Positions 54,989-64,000 of a stretch of 64,000 nucleotides of DNA are shown here, in pieces. The notes beneath the pieces are model-generated. The model did no database searches and was not told the DNA's origin. It saw only the letters and a list, made by a program, of their open reading frames with translations. This stretch comes from Halobacteriales archaeon YIM A00013 (GTDB taxonomy: Archaea > Halobacteriota > Halobacteria > Halobacteriales > Haloarculaceae), in contig JAKCFM010000003.1 in the NCBI GenBank assembly GCA_025041195.1, positions 124,001-188,000 of the forward strand, in the 5' to 3' direction. Made by a program: the position numbers and the translations under genes. How positions within the stretch are numbered: position 1 is the stretch's first letter; each line of letters opens with the position of its first letter.

Positions 54989-57259
54989 CTAGACATGTTC
55001 GATAGCACTTGGGTCAATCAACGGAACCTCTTCTGGTAGGGCTTCAACACGCAATGGATAATGGCCCTCACCAGAGACGGCTAAGAGCCCATCAGTGTAT
55101 CCAGCACCAGCATTACCAGGGGTCACACTCTTGATATAGTCGACCTCGTAGGCAGTGAGATCGAGATGATCACGGGCATCTTCGTTGATGTCATCTAACC
55201 GGTGATATATCTGAATATCTGTATTATCGCCAATAACCTTCGCAGCATCTTGTGTAAGTAAATCGTCTGGATGCTGTGTCATCAGCTGGATCGACAGATC
55301 ATGATGGCGACTATGTCGGGTCGAGCGCTCAAGCCAGTTGAGACTTCTCTTGTCCTGGATAAGCATGTGCGCTTCGTCAATGGCCAGTATCGTCTTTTTA
55401 TCCGTTCGTTTGGTTCGCTCGTAGATAAGCCGGTACATGAGCTTCATCATAAGTGATTTTTCTTGCTCTGTTTCGGACTCTTCGAGATCAAGATAGAGCA
55501 GATCAGATCCAGTCAGATCAATATCAGTCGGTTGGGCAAGATGATGGTACTGATGGCCTGGACGGAACGGAATGAGCGTCATTCGCAGCGAACGGGAGAG
55601 ATCGCGATATTCACGAAGATCGGCCTCAACCAATCCAAATTCTTCAGGAGGCATTGTCTCGAACGGTTCAGACAAATTCCCATCTACTGGAGCAGAAAGT
55701 TGCTGACGTGCAGCATCTATCCACTCACCACCTATTGATTCGTCTACCTGAGCAATGACTGCAATAGTCCTTGGATCGGCCCGTGCCACATCATCAATTG
55801 TCTCGATTCCTCCCGCCCGAAGTCGATCTGCCGCTGACGAGTCAATGCCGACAAGAGATTCCGTTGTCGAGGTTCCTCCCATCTTATCGCTACTTTGCTG
55901 CCCTCGGAGAATCGTTTTATTTGGTGTTTGCACAGTGAGGGGCTCTGCAATCCCATAGTTTTCTAGTGCGTTCGGTGTGATGCCCTCATTACCAAACTCG
56001 GCAACAACCCTGAATGGAAGCGGATATCGGGATACCTCATGCAGAATCTCGATGAGATCGGTAATCGTTGGACTCTCGTTCCCATGTGTTCTCGGATCGG
56101 CTGTGATACCTTTTCGAGCGTACGCGATGTTGATCACAACTTCCAGAAAGGCACGCTCTTCTTTCGTGAGCCCAGTCTCACCTTGCATCAGCATAAACAT
56201 GTTTAGCAGATCCAGAGCTGACGATTTTGCCTGCTTGAATGGATCATGATCTCGATCGTCAATTCTGGCGAGAACTCGATCAGGAACTTCCTGTATTTCG
56301 AGCGCGTTTAACGCTCTCTGACCATTGATTGGAATATGCTCGCCATTGAGAGCATCCGTGAATTGCTTGAATTCACCCATTGGATCCATAATAATCACCA
56401 CGACATTGGGGTCCATTGCGTACCTTCGTAGGAGATTCAATTTCGCTGTGAAGGATTTTCCAGCACCTATCTTGCCGATGATCAACGCGTTATATCCATT
56501 TTCTCGATCGAACCGATCAACGACAACGGGACTTCGATTCATCGCGTGATACCCCAGCAGAACACCTTCCACTTCGATAAGCGATGACGAACTGAATGGT
56601 GTTAGAGTTCCGACCGCACTTCCAAGCATCTTAGTAGAATACTCAAGCATGTCCTTCGCGATTGGACTGCCCGTGATGAGACCATTCTCTTGCCGGAACG
56701 CGACATCTTTAGCGGTCAGACGTTGTCGACCGAGAAGCTCCCGAATTTCATCAGCGGCATCGATTACTCGGTCGTGACTTTCTGCCCGGATAGTGATGTA
56801 GACGCCTACATCATGGAGTTCGTCGGCACTAGAGGTAAGCCGGTCATAGACGGCCTCGGTAGCAGCCAAACGACGAGTGCTTCGTCGAGAACTAACATCT
56901 CCACTATCTTGTTTCTGAGCAATCGCAACTTCAAGTTCATGCATGGCCTTTTCCACACCGTCGATGGCCGTGGAACTATCAATTGGATCGATATGAAACG
57001 ACACATCGATATTCGTTCCCGTTTGGGCGTAGAGAGCACGGAGCATACGGAGCTGTCCCTGATCGGGGAATCCCGCAATAAATAGCGTTGTCGTCCAGAG
57101 GTTATTCGTTTGAACGGCGTCCGATTCAAGAACAACACCACTTGGAGAGACGAGATTTGCATGCTGGGCTGGTGGCCATACCCCAGCCGTCTCCTTCTCA
57201 GGCGATCCACCGAACAGCAGATGAGCAATTTTTCCATCCCAGCCGAGCCATTGTCCCAT
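54989..57259 (-). CDS. VirB4/TraC-like conjugation ATPase
   Basis: A 756-aa protein with Walker A in IIGKIGAGKSFTAKLNLL (near residue 264) and Walker B in TILAIDEAHMLI (near 626), and the VirB4-type block RSTRHSRHHDLSIQLMTQHP between Walker B and the C-terminus. It powers assembly and transport of type IV secretion or conjugation systems. The N-terminal domain of ordinary VirB4 is partly missing and supplied by the preceding gene, which overlaps it by one base. A helix-hairpin-helix-like insert (DSSAADRLRAGGIETIDDVA, near 480) is unusual for VirB4 and may be a haloarchaeal feature. Confidence 0.85.
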   Translation of the reverse strand: MGQWLGWDGKIAHLLFGGSPEKETAGVWPPAQHANLVSPSGVVLESDAVQTNNLWTTTLFIAGFPDQGQLRMLRALYAQTGTNIDVSFHIDPIDSSTAIDGVEKAMHELEVAIAQKQDSGDVSSRRSTRRLAATEAVYDRLTSSADELHDVGVYITIRAESHDRVIDAADEIRELLGRQRLTAKDVAFRQENGLITGSPIAKDMLEYSTKMLGSAVGTLTPFSSSSLIEVEGVLLGYHAMNRSPVVVDRFDRENGYNALIIGKIGAGKSFTAKLNLLRRYAMDPNVVVIIMDPMGEFKQFTDALNGEHIPINGQRALNALEIQEVPDRVLARIDDRDHDPFKQAKSSALDLLNMFMLMQGETGLTKEERAFLEVVINIAYARKGITADPRTHGNESPTITDLIEILHEVSRYPLPFRVVAEFGNEGITPNALENYGIAEPLTVQTPNKTILRGQQSSDKMGGTSTTESLVGIDSSAADRLRAGGIETIDDVARADPRTIAVIAQVDESIGGEWIDAARQQLSAPVDGNLSEPFETMPPEEFGLVEADLREYRDLSRSLRMTLIPFRPGHQYHHLAQPTDIDLTGSDLLYLDLEESETEQEKSLMMKLMYRLIYERTKRTDKKTILAIDEAHMLIQDKRSLNWLERSTRHSRHHDLSIQLMTQHPDDLLTQDAAKVIGDNTDIQIYHRLDDINEDARDHLDLTAYEVDYIKSVTPGNAGAGYTDGLLAVSGEGHYPLRVEALPEEVPLIDPSAIEHV

Positions 57260-58326
57260 CAGCCATCCACCTCCGTTGCAGCCATATCTGAAGGAGTTAC
57301 GATCGGAATTGTCTGTATCCGATCATCGGAACGTGGATAATCGATCCGCGTGCCGGTCCAATACTCCTCAAGTAACGTACAGAGCTTTCCCACATCCACT
57401 TCATTCGACGAACAGCCAATGAGATGTTCTTGGATGCCTGCATCAATGGCTGCAAGCCGAGCATTGAGTTCGCGCTTTTGATGATACTCTATCTCCCGAG
57501 ACGAAAGACTGCTCGATTGAGAACTGATGGTACGGAATAGCGACCCGATGAATGGCAGCTCACTTAACTGTGACATGGAATCCTGATCTTGTAAATGTAT
57601 TTCTATTTCTCGAACAGGAATGAGAATATAGAACTCACGAACTCGTGTCCCTCGTTGTTCGAACTCCAGTGGGAGTCGATCACGATACGTTTCGAGTAGA
57701 CCGCGTAGCTGATCGTTCGTTTTGACTTTCTGATCTGGTTCAGCCAGTCGTTCACGATACTGTCGTGTAAGCTGCTCAACCTCAACATCCCGAGCTGTGG
57801 AATAAATTTGTATAGAGAACGACTGGCTATTAACAAACTGTTCAAACGACTGTGCTGCAATTTGCCACCGTGAGTGGTCGGCCAACTCCAGCGGAGGGGC
57901 TGTGATTTCGAGCGCAGCAACCAGTGCGCCATCGGTTCGTTTTACGGCACCGTGATTTCCACGGAGTTCGGTTCCATGAAGGAACCGATCCACTTGGGTA
58001 AGCGTCTGTGCATCGTCGATTGTGGTTGGATCATGGGGGAGCATTATATCAGGTCGTTGTGCGTACTGAATCTGGTCGTTAATCCATTCGTGAGCGGGCC
58101 GGTGCGAAGGTGAAAGGTAGATTAACAGCAGTGTGAAGGTGACTAACCCACCAGCAATGATTGTACCGAAGAGCCAGAAATCACTTGGTGTCTTGCTCAG
58201 AATCAGCAGTGCAATGATTGCTGCTGGTAGGAGTAACCGGAAATCGGACAGAGTGTAATCTGTTGGTCCGATAGTTTCGTCCTCTCCGAATTCGTTGAGG
58301 ATCATCCGTGATCCGTCGTTACTCAT
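57259..58326 (-). CDS. Membrane protein with VirB4 N-domain-like region
   Basis: A 355-aa protein with two transmembrane helices (about residues 27-75) and a cytoplasmic part of about 270 aa (VDRFLHGTELRGNHGAVKRT, YRERLAEPDQKVKTNDQLRG) that resembles the N-terminal half of VirB3-VirB4 fusions or PrgI-type anchors. Its stop meets the start of the VirB4-like ATPase, so the pair likely forms a split VirB3/VirB4. The start overlaps the stop of the TrbL-like gene by 4 bp. Confidence 0.75.
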   Translation of the reverse strand: MSNDGSRMILNEFGEDETIGPTDYTLSDFRLLLPAAIIALLILSKTPSDFWLFGTIIAGGLVTFTLLLIYLSPSHRPAHEWINDQIQYAQRPDIMLPHDPTTIDDAQTLTQVDRFLHGTELRGNHGAVKRTDGALVAALEITAPPLELADHSRWQIAAQSFEQFVNSQSFSIQIYSTARDVEVEQLTRQYRERLAEPDQKVKTNDQLRGLLETYRDRLPLEFEQRGTRVREFYILIPVREIEIHLQDQDSMSQLSELPFIGSLFRTISSQSSSLSSREIEYHQKRELNARLAAIDAGIQEHLIGCSSNEVDVGKLCTLLEEYWTGTRIDYPRSDDRIQTIPIVTPSDMAATEVDG

Positions 58327-60422
58327 CGTCGCCTCCGTCGATCTCTTTCATCAAGATCATTAAATTGCTCTTGCGTGCGCCGAGCAGAGGATCCGTTAGC
58401 TGAGCCTCGACTGGTGATCCGATCCAAACTATAGTAGCGATCTGTGTCTGGATCTTTGATAACAACTAGTTCATCAGAATCCTGTTCTACACCTCTGTAT
58501 CGATTATAATGGTTGTTACCTACCAACGATTGTTTGGTGAGGTGCCCTTCCTCCGTTTCAAACGGAGTGAATTTTCCATCGTCATGAAGAACCCCTGCAG
58601 AGTATTTTTTATCGGGAAGATCTGTATATCGAATTACTTCAGTGACACTCTTACCTCGTCTAGCTGCTTCACGAACTTTCGGGGTTCGTATCGTACGTTT
58701 CGAAGAACCCGTGTAACTATTTGACGACGACCTTGAGTTCTGTGTTGAATTATTCTTGGACCCATTAGATGCGGACGTTGTCTCGTCAGGGTTGATATCG
58801 GTCACAACCATTTCATCAGTATCGAATCCAGCATAGCCAATTGGGATCTGGGAATCCACGTAAGATTCTGGCATATTTTGCGGATTGGTAGTAGTGGCTG
58901 GCTTAACCTGATCAAATACTGCCGGTTGATTGCCTTGTTTAGGAGGATCTAGCGGGGGATAATCTGGACCACTCGGACGTGCAATCCATGGTGATTCTAA
59001 GGCGCCACCAAATCGTGAGTCAAAATTGGCTTCATACTGATATGGCGAACCCTCAAGGATGTCGTCGGATCGATATCGTCCGACTCCGTGATCTACGTCC
59101 TTATCCCCTGTAGTACTCTCAAGATCAGGGATCTCAGTACCACCCAGCACCCCACTTACGAATCCATGAATGGCACGTCCTTTCCAATAAAAGACCAAAA
59201 ATGGCATAATCGCCGCTAATGTCCAAAATGCGAAAAGGATGAATGCAGGAATCGCGATGGCACCCATCGACGCCGACGGCCCTGTAAACGGCACAAGCAC
59301 TGTCTGCCACATAGTTTGGTTGACCACCGACTGTTCATAGGCATTCACGACGAGCATACCAACGGTTACTGACATCCCCATTGGAACTGGAATAAGTGCG
59401 AATGTAGCAAACATGGAGAACAGTCCACGTATCGGCTCTGTGATATATTTTACCGGACCAACATCAATGATAGCAAGTGGAAGAAGAATTGGTAGGAACG
59501 CACCAAACACGAGCAATAGTGCCCACCGAATCAACAAAATCACAATCATCACAATAAAAAGAATACTTTCAAAAAGCCATGATAGGACAATTGCGAGACC
59601 TACAGAACCCATCTGGCTGAAAAATCGCTGAAGGGTTTCGCCTGCTAGTCCGCCACTAGGTCGCACAAGATGGAGCAATGCATCGACGAAATTCAAAAAT
59701 AGGGAAGCCACAGTCGGAGCGATCACGATTAGTGGAAAGGCTATCAACATTCGCTGACGCAGTTGCCGCAACTCGAAGTTTCGCTCAACACTCATCGGCA
59801 AGAACGTGTCGGTAACCAGCAAACAGAGCATCATAAATGCCCACAAGGCTCCTCCTGCCATCCGCGCATATGGAAACCAATCCGCGTAGATCGTTTTCCA
59901 CGGCCAATTGTTCGCTTGCTCAAGGATTGCAGGATTTCCATTCGCATCTTTGGGTGCCGGTGTAGCGAACAAGAACGCATACGTTCCTTCCATTGTCCAC
60001 TGCAGTGCGTCAATGATTGCCCCATAGATGGCCTCGAAAAAGCCATCCCGAGCCTGGCACGCGTAATCGCCGGGATTCCACCAATCACCCGTGCAGTCAT
60101 CTTTGATTTCCGTATTATTACTCCACCGACCATGATCACTGGACGTTCCACTCGACGTATTACGCTGTGAAGGCGTGAAAAGCGGATTATCAACAACATC
60201 ACCAGGATCCCTATAGTCAGAGGGATTTTCTTCTGCAATCTTAGATGGATCTTTGAAATCAGTTTCAGACTGGCTAGTTGTATTCCCGCTACCGGAATTA
60301 TCGCCACTATCATCAACTGTGAAAGGACGCTCATTTATTGCATTTGGGGCTCCGCTAACGACTATCGAACACACAAGAAGGAGGGAAAGTCCGATGATGA
60401 GGGAGCTTGAACATCTCGGCAT
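58323..60422 (-). CDS. VirB6/TrbL-like polytopic membrane protein
   Basis: About 699 aa from the start MPRCSSSLIIGLSLLLVCSI at 60422, which gives a normal signal peptide; the ORF extends 10 codons further upstream without sense. After an exposed Ser/Thr/Asn-rich stretch there are 5-7 transmembrane helices (about residues 200-440), then a long disordered, charged tail (RSSSNSYTGSSKRTIRTPKV) on the other side. This is the usual architecture of the inner-membrane channel component of archaeal conjugation modules. It overlaps the next gene by 4 bp. Confidence 0.75.
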   Translation of the reverse strand: MPRCSSSLIIGLSLLLVCSIVVSGAPNAINERPFTVDDSGDNSGSGNTTSQSETDFKDPSKIAEENPSDYRDPGDVVDNPLFTPSQRNTSSGTSSDHGRWSNNTEIKDDCTGDWWNPGDYACQARDGFFEAIYGAIIDALQWTMEGTYAFLFATPAPKDANGNPAILEQANNWPWKTIYADWFPYARMAGGALWAFMMLCLLVTDTFLPMSVERNFELRQLRQRMLIAFPLIVIAPTVASLFLNFVDALLHLVRPSGGLAGETLQRFFSQMGSVGLAIVLSWLFESILFIVMIVILLIRWALLLVFGAFLPILLPLAIIDVGPVKYITEPIRGLFSMFATFALIPVPMGMSVTVGMLVVNAYEQSVVNQTMWQTVLVPFTGPSASMGAIAIPAFILFAFWTLAAIMPFLVFYWKGRAIHGFVSGVLGGTEIPDLESTTGDKDVDHGVGRYRSDDILEGSPYQYEANFDSRFGGALESPWIARPSGPDYPPLDPPKQGNQPAVFDQVKPATTTNPQNMPESYVDSQIPIGYAGFDTDEMVVTDINPDETTSASNGSKNNSTQNSRSSSNSYTGSSKRTIRTPKVREAARRGKSVTEVIRYTDLPDKKYSAGVLHDDGKFTPFETEEGHLTKQSLVGNNHYNRYRGVEQDSDELVVIKDPDTDRYYSLDRITSRGSANGSSARRTQEQFNDLDERDRRRRR

Positions 60423-60424
60423 TA

Positions 60425-60823
60425 CTATAAGAAAGGAACAATATCTATACAACTATCCACATTGAGTCCCAGATATCCTAGCATTACTTCAAGAAAATAT
60501 CCTAGTATGGGCGCACCAAGGACACCCTTAACAGAGCGAGTTCGCCACTTTCGATAGTGACGTACTTCCTCTGGATCACGGAGCAAGCCCGCAGAGCCGT
60601 GTAATACCATTGAAAACAATGTGCCGCCAAGCATTACGATGCTGACGACTAACGGTCCAGCTTCGTTAAGCAATCGTGAAATCGGTGTTCCACACAGTCC
60701 GCTACCGACTGCAGCGGCAGCTGTTCCAGAAATTAGTATCAAACCCAGCACACTACCAATACATCGATGGGACCAGCGAACAAGCCACTCGCGATCGCTA
60801 CGGGGACCAGCTTCAGACAACAT
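60425..60823 (-). CDS. VirB2-like pilin or small T4SS membrane protein
   Basis: About 132 aa from the start MLSEAGPRSDREWLVRWSHR at 60823; the longer frame to 60925 adds a non-conserved hydrophobic lead. Two long hydrophobic helices (CIGSVLGLILISGTAAAAVG and GPLVVSIVMLGGTLFSMVL) plus a third near the C-terminus (VLGAPILGYFLEVMLGYLG) resemble small VirB2-type proteins placed before VirB6/VirB4 genes. It is 2 bp upstream of the TrbL-like gene. Pilin status is inferred from position. Confidence 0.6.
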   Translation of the reverse strand: MLSEAGPRSDREWLVRWSHRCIGSVLGLILISGTAAAAVGSGLCGTPISRLLNEAGPLVVSIVMLGGTLFSMVLHGSAGLLRDPEEVRHYRKWRTRSVKGVLGAPILGYFLEVMLGYLGLNVDSCIDIVPFL

Positions 60824-61197
60824 ACACTGACAGACATAGGAACCTGTAGTTAATGTTTCCCTAAAGCGTGTATAAACTACAAGTGCATACAATAATATAT
60901 TTGTCAAAGAGTGACTTCCACCCATTACACCAGTACGTTTGTTCGTCAGCGTACGAAATGATAAGGGTAGTTCAATGCTACCCAGATATTAATAGATATA
61001 TGTCCAATTGGAGTATAATAGGTGTTACTAGTAAAGAACAAAGAATATTAATTGTTTTAATATAGAATTCAATCTGGATTGGTCACTAACAATCCCCACA
61101 TCAAAAATGGAAATCCACTCAACGCCATTGCTGATCGCTTAGGAAGAAATGATACAGGGACACAAGATGAGTGTCTCAAAGATTTACCATGGGCAGT

Positions 61198-62463
61198 TCA
61201 AAACAACGTCGATAAATCGCTAGCCGTCTCCGAGTTATTCCCTTCGGTCGATCCCGATAATTTCCGAGCCTGACCAACAAGCCATTGCCGACCTTGTTCC
61301 ACTGCCTTTGGACCGAATTTATTCTGTTCAATTGTGAAATTTGGCCCACTAGTTGTCCGAACTGGCCCAGATGGTTTGGACCAATTATACGCTTGTTGTA
61401 CAATATGTTTCTTCCCACCCACCTCTGAAGGATCTGCTGCACACCAATTATTCTTGAAAAAGGACTGCTGCTTCGAAATTCCTTGAATCGAGAATGCCAA
61501 GTTATCAGTCAAAGTAAATACATTATGATGGACGCGTGCGTATTGTCCGGCCTTGTTGTTATTCGAGTTGCCGAGATTCTCACCAAGGTTATGCATATCA
61601 AAGGAGAATAGAACAGCGTCTGGACCAATAATGTTATAGCGAGCTTCATACCCATTGGTCGGATATCCAAATGCCGCAATTGAGTGTCTATTTGCGTTAA
61701 AATAATTCCATTCAACGATATGCTCACCATTATATAGTTCAAGTCCATAACCCAAATGATTCATCTGGTTGTGATGCAATTGATTGTGGTGAATCCATCC
61801 CGACGTCGGCGATGATTGAGAACCAAGGAGAATAGCTGCATTTGTCCACCCGAAGATCTCACAGTGGTCGACATAGGCTCGATTACCTTCCAATCGGAAT
61901 GGTGCAGACCCAAACTGATTTGCCATAAAACCTGGTCCTGGTGGATCCCAATACGACATTCGAGGGCCCTTTACCCGCAATCCAGTTATCCGGATATCTC
62001 CTTCGCTGTGTTTGAATACTCCATTGAAAAAGAGATCACAGGTGATCAAGGCACCTTCCCCATTACCAAGGGCTCGGTTACTCGCGAGCGTTACCCCCGG
62101 TGCAATCTCCACTGGATCTTCAATGAGTCCACGATTGAGAGACTCAGGAACTGTTATTGTCGTTCCGCCAGGGATCCACACGATCATATTGGGGATACTA
62201 ACCGCGTCGACAAGCTGTTCAAACGTCTTCACCACACGGGTTGCATCACTGGGCCGAACCCGCTTGCTAGCATCTGAAAATTGGATCGGTCGACCAGCAC
62301 CAGTTCCTGGATTTGAGCGACTTCCACTGAGGAGATTCGGCGGTGTGAAGCAACCCGCAAGTGCTGCACTCACGCCTCCGCTAGCTGCCGCTACCACAGA
62401 ACGCAGCACGCGGCGGCGGGTGACGCTGCGGTTATGTCGATTATAGGGAGGGGAACCAGACAT
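61198..62463 (-). CDS. Exported beta-helix protein (pectate-lyase-like)
   Basis: A 421-aa protein with a Tat signal and lipobox (SVTRRRVLRSVVAAASGGVS, then LAGCFTPP). The mature part is a right-handed parallel beta-helix of pectate-lyase type (IVWIPGGTTITVPESLNRGL, then the repeated ITGLRVKG, YVDHCEIFGWTNAA, HHNQLHHNQMNHLG, VEWNYFNANRHS). Members cleave polysaccharides or mediate attachment; the catalytic residues of PL1 were not identified, so enzyme activity is unsure. A surface or adhesion function beside a conjugation module is plausible. Confidence 0.75.
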   Translation of the reverse strand: MSGSPPYNRHNRSVTRRRVLRSVVAAASGGVSAALAGCFTPPNLLSGSRSNPGTGAGRPIQFSDASKRVRPSDATRVVKTFEQLVDAVSIPNMIVWIPGGTTITVPESLNRGLIEDPVEIAPGVTLASNRALGNGEGALITCDLFFNGVFKHSEGDIRITGLRVKGPRMSYWDPPGPGFMANQFGSAPFRLEGNRAYVDHCEIFGWTNAAILLGSQSSPTSGWIHHNQLHHNQMNHLGYGLELYNGEHIVEWNYFNANRHSIAAFGYPTNGYEARYNIIGPDAVLFSFDMHNLGENLGNSNNNKAGQYARVHHNVFTLTDNLAFSIQGISKQQSFFKNNWCAADPSEVGGKKHIVQQAYNWSKPSGPVRTTSGPNFTIEQNKFGPKAVEQGRQWLVGQARKLSGSTEGNNSETASDLSTLF

Positions 62464-62710
62464 TGAATTCTACGGATGCCGTTTGGGCTAGCCTACGAAC
62501 GATGGCTTAGCAGTCGTCTAGAAGCTATGCTTTCGCGAGTTCGATTGTTAGCTCTTGAATTACTCTGATTAAATATCCGTAGTAACCACTCAAACATCCA
62601 ATAGCATTTGCACAAATATGTAGCATACAAGCGTGAAGATGCCAATGTTGACATATTTGCTCGGTACTCAATCAAATCTCAAAAGAATTGCGGCAAATGA
62701 GAATTCATTG

Positions 62711-63841
62711 TCAATTCATCCAGCGCAGGAATCGAACACCTCCAAGTGCCATGGCGATACTACCAACGAGCGTAAGCGCTAGTTGGGAGAGGGCAAACCC
62801 ACCGATGCCACCAGATTGACCGCTGTCCCGAACCCGAATGGTCTGTTCAAGAGTCCCGACCTTGATGGTGTAGTTACCAGGGGAGTCAAACGTATGAGTA
62901 AACGAGATGGATTGCCAATCATCTGCAAAGAGAGCAACATCTCTAGATCGTACAACAGTTCCTTCTGCCCCCAGTCGAACCGGGGCAGAGACACGGTTCG
63001 GATGATCATTTTGCACCCGCACGGAGATAACGACAGGTTCACCGACTACGGCGTTGCTATTGCTCATTTGAAGGTTAGATATTGTGAAGGGTGTATTCCC
63101 GATATTGATAGGAGTAGACGTTGCCATTGGATCCGATGAGGTATTAGTTTGATCGGTGGATACTTGCTGCCCGTTGATAAAGACACGACCACTGCCAGAG
63201 AACTCGGAGGATTCAATTTCTCCGCTGTAATAGAAAGAATCCGTCTCACCGTTCTTCGCCAAAGTGCCAGTGGCTGATGAGTTTATGACAGAATCTTCCG
63301 ATTCAACCGATCGTGTCGGACTGATTGTCCCATCCACAGTAAATTCGTACGCTCCTTTCTTGGATTCGCGGAGATTGGTAAAACGGATATGGGATCCATT
63401 CAACGCCGCTGGAGCAACAGATTGCCCGTCAAGGTTTACGGACACGTTGTGTGTAGCTTGAAATCCAACAATATACCCAGTGAAGACGATTGTATCCTGA
63501 CGATCAACACCATCGGGGTTCTCTGTACCAATTGAACCCTGTATTTCTTGCTGTCGAACAGAGTCTTCTGCTTCTTTTGTATTATCCGTGAGACCCACAT
63601 CCTTAGTTGCAATAACCGCATATCGCCCAGGGGTCTTGGCGGTGATTGACAGCGTGTGCGTATTATTTGATGATGCTGTAGTGGACGACATTGCCGGCGG
63701 ATTGGGAAATGGCTGTGATTCCACGGATTGAGCGTGGATACCAGCACCTGTCGGGACAATGGTCATCAAAAGAACAACGAGAACGCAGGTAGTAATGGTG
63801 CGACGGCTATACAGACGCCAAACTGGGTGCGGGGAATTCAT
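62711..63841 (-). CDS. Cell-surface protein with CARDB-like domain
   Basis: A 376-aa protein: signal peptide (TITTCVLVVLLMTIVPTGAG), several beta-sandwich segments, a CARDB-like adhesion domain (about residues 255-345, PVVISVRVQNDHPNRVSAPV, then SPGNYTIKVGTLEQTIRV) and a C-terminal membrane helix (LALTLVGSIAMALGGVRFLR). It is anchored in the membrane facing outwards. It lies upstream of the beta-helix gene and may accompany the conjugation module in cell-cell contact. Binding partner unknown. Confidence 0.75.
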   Translation of the reverse strand: MNSPHPVWRLYSRRTITTCVLVVLLMTIVPTGAGIHAQSVESQPFPNPPAMSSTTASSNNTHTLSITAKTPGRYAVIATKDVGLTDNTKEAEDSVRQQEIQGSIGTENPDGVDRQDTIVFTGYIVGFQATHNVSVNLDGQSVAPAALNGSHIRFTNLRESKKGAYEFTVDGTISPTRSVESEDSVINSSATGTLAKNGETDSFYYSGEIESSEFSGSGRVFINGQQVSTDQTNTSSDPMATSTPINIGNTPFTISNLQMSNSNAVVGEPVVISVRVQNDHPNRVSAPVRLGAEGTVVRSRDVALFADDWQSISFTHTFDSPGNYTIKVGTLEQTIRVRDSGQSGGIGGFALSQLALTLVGSIAMALGGVRFLRWMN

Positions 63842-64000
63842 GGGTGTATGTGTAGTGTTCGATGTAGGGATATTTACTTTATTTCGGGTGCTCTGAATAT
63901 ATCAGCTTGATATCGACTATATTGTACAACTCGATCGCGCTTGGGGGAATTAGGTTCGTTCTTTCAGGTCGTTGGGCTGTTTCTCCTTTCTGCAGACTTG

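Overview
The window looks like a low-synteny accessory region of a halophilic archaeon (class Halobacteria), either a plasmid/megaplasmid segment or a genomic island. The evidence is the strongly acidic protein composition, Tat-type lipoproteins, TFB-like transcription factors, a long Argonaute resembling the one from Natronobacterium gregoryi, CRISPR repeats ending in GTGTTGAAGC (the haloarchaeal type I-B style), and several haloarchaeal-type recombinase and toxin-antitoxin relics. All family assignments are from reading the sequence; no database search was run.

Left part (1-24.4 kb) is a dense defence-like region. A short prokaryotic Argonaute (MID-PIWI only, catalytically dead) is translationally coupled to a nuclease-APAZ partner (826-3662), which is a short-pAgo immune system of the SPARDA-like kind. 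A broken transposase separates it from a minus-strand operon (4882-15970): AbrB-like regulator, DUF499-type ATPase, small accessory protein, DUF1156-type DNA adenine methyltransferase, and a PLD+SNF2 helicase. This is a predicted restriction-modification-like defence cassette, and its methyltransferase gene is a base-composition mosaic. Next comes a possible RiPP cluster (asparagine-synthetase-like cyclase, 42-aa peptide, S9 alpha/beta hydrolase, 16.5-20.3 kb). A minus-strand operon follows, with a PLD nuclease, a zinc-ribbon-less TFB-like cyclin-fold protein and an HNH nuclease carrying four repeated HTH-like units (20.9-24.3 kb); I do not recognise it as a described system.

Middle part (24.4-44 kb) is mobile-element rubble: serine-recombinase fragments, two toxin-antitoxin loci with intact antitoxins and broken toxins, small membrane or zinc-finger proteins, and a glycine-zipper secreted protein split by an in-frame amber codon. 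Within it sits an apparently intact long Argonaute (33356-36001, complete catalytic tetrad), flanked by inverted copies of a recombinase fragment. Two CRISPR arrays (20 and 7 repeats) follow, facing each other tail to tail with near-identical leaders. No cas gene is present in the window. A GC-rich stretch with almost no coding (41.8-43.5 kb) and a decayed tRNA-Lys lie to the right.

Right part (44-64 kb) carries a 1641-aa DUF4011-type helicase-nuclease. A minus-strand conjugation/type IV secretion module follows: pilin-like protein, VirB6/TrbL-like membrane protein, split VirB4 (N-part plus ATPase) and a VirD4/TraG-like coupling ATPase. The module is bounded on one side by a six-copy iteron-like repeat and on the other by two exported surface proteins (beta-helix and CARDB-like). 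Taken together this looks like a mobile or conjugative replicon loaded with several independent nucleic-acid-guided and restriction-type defence systems.
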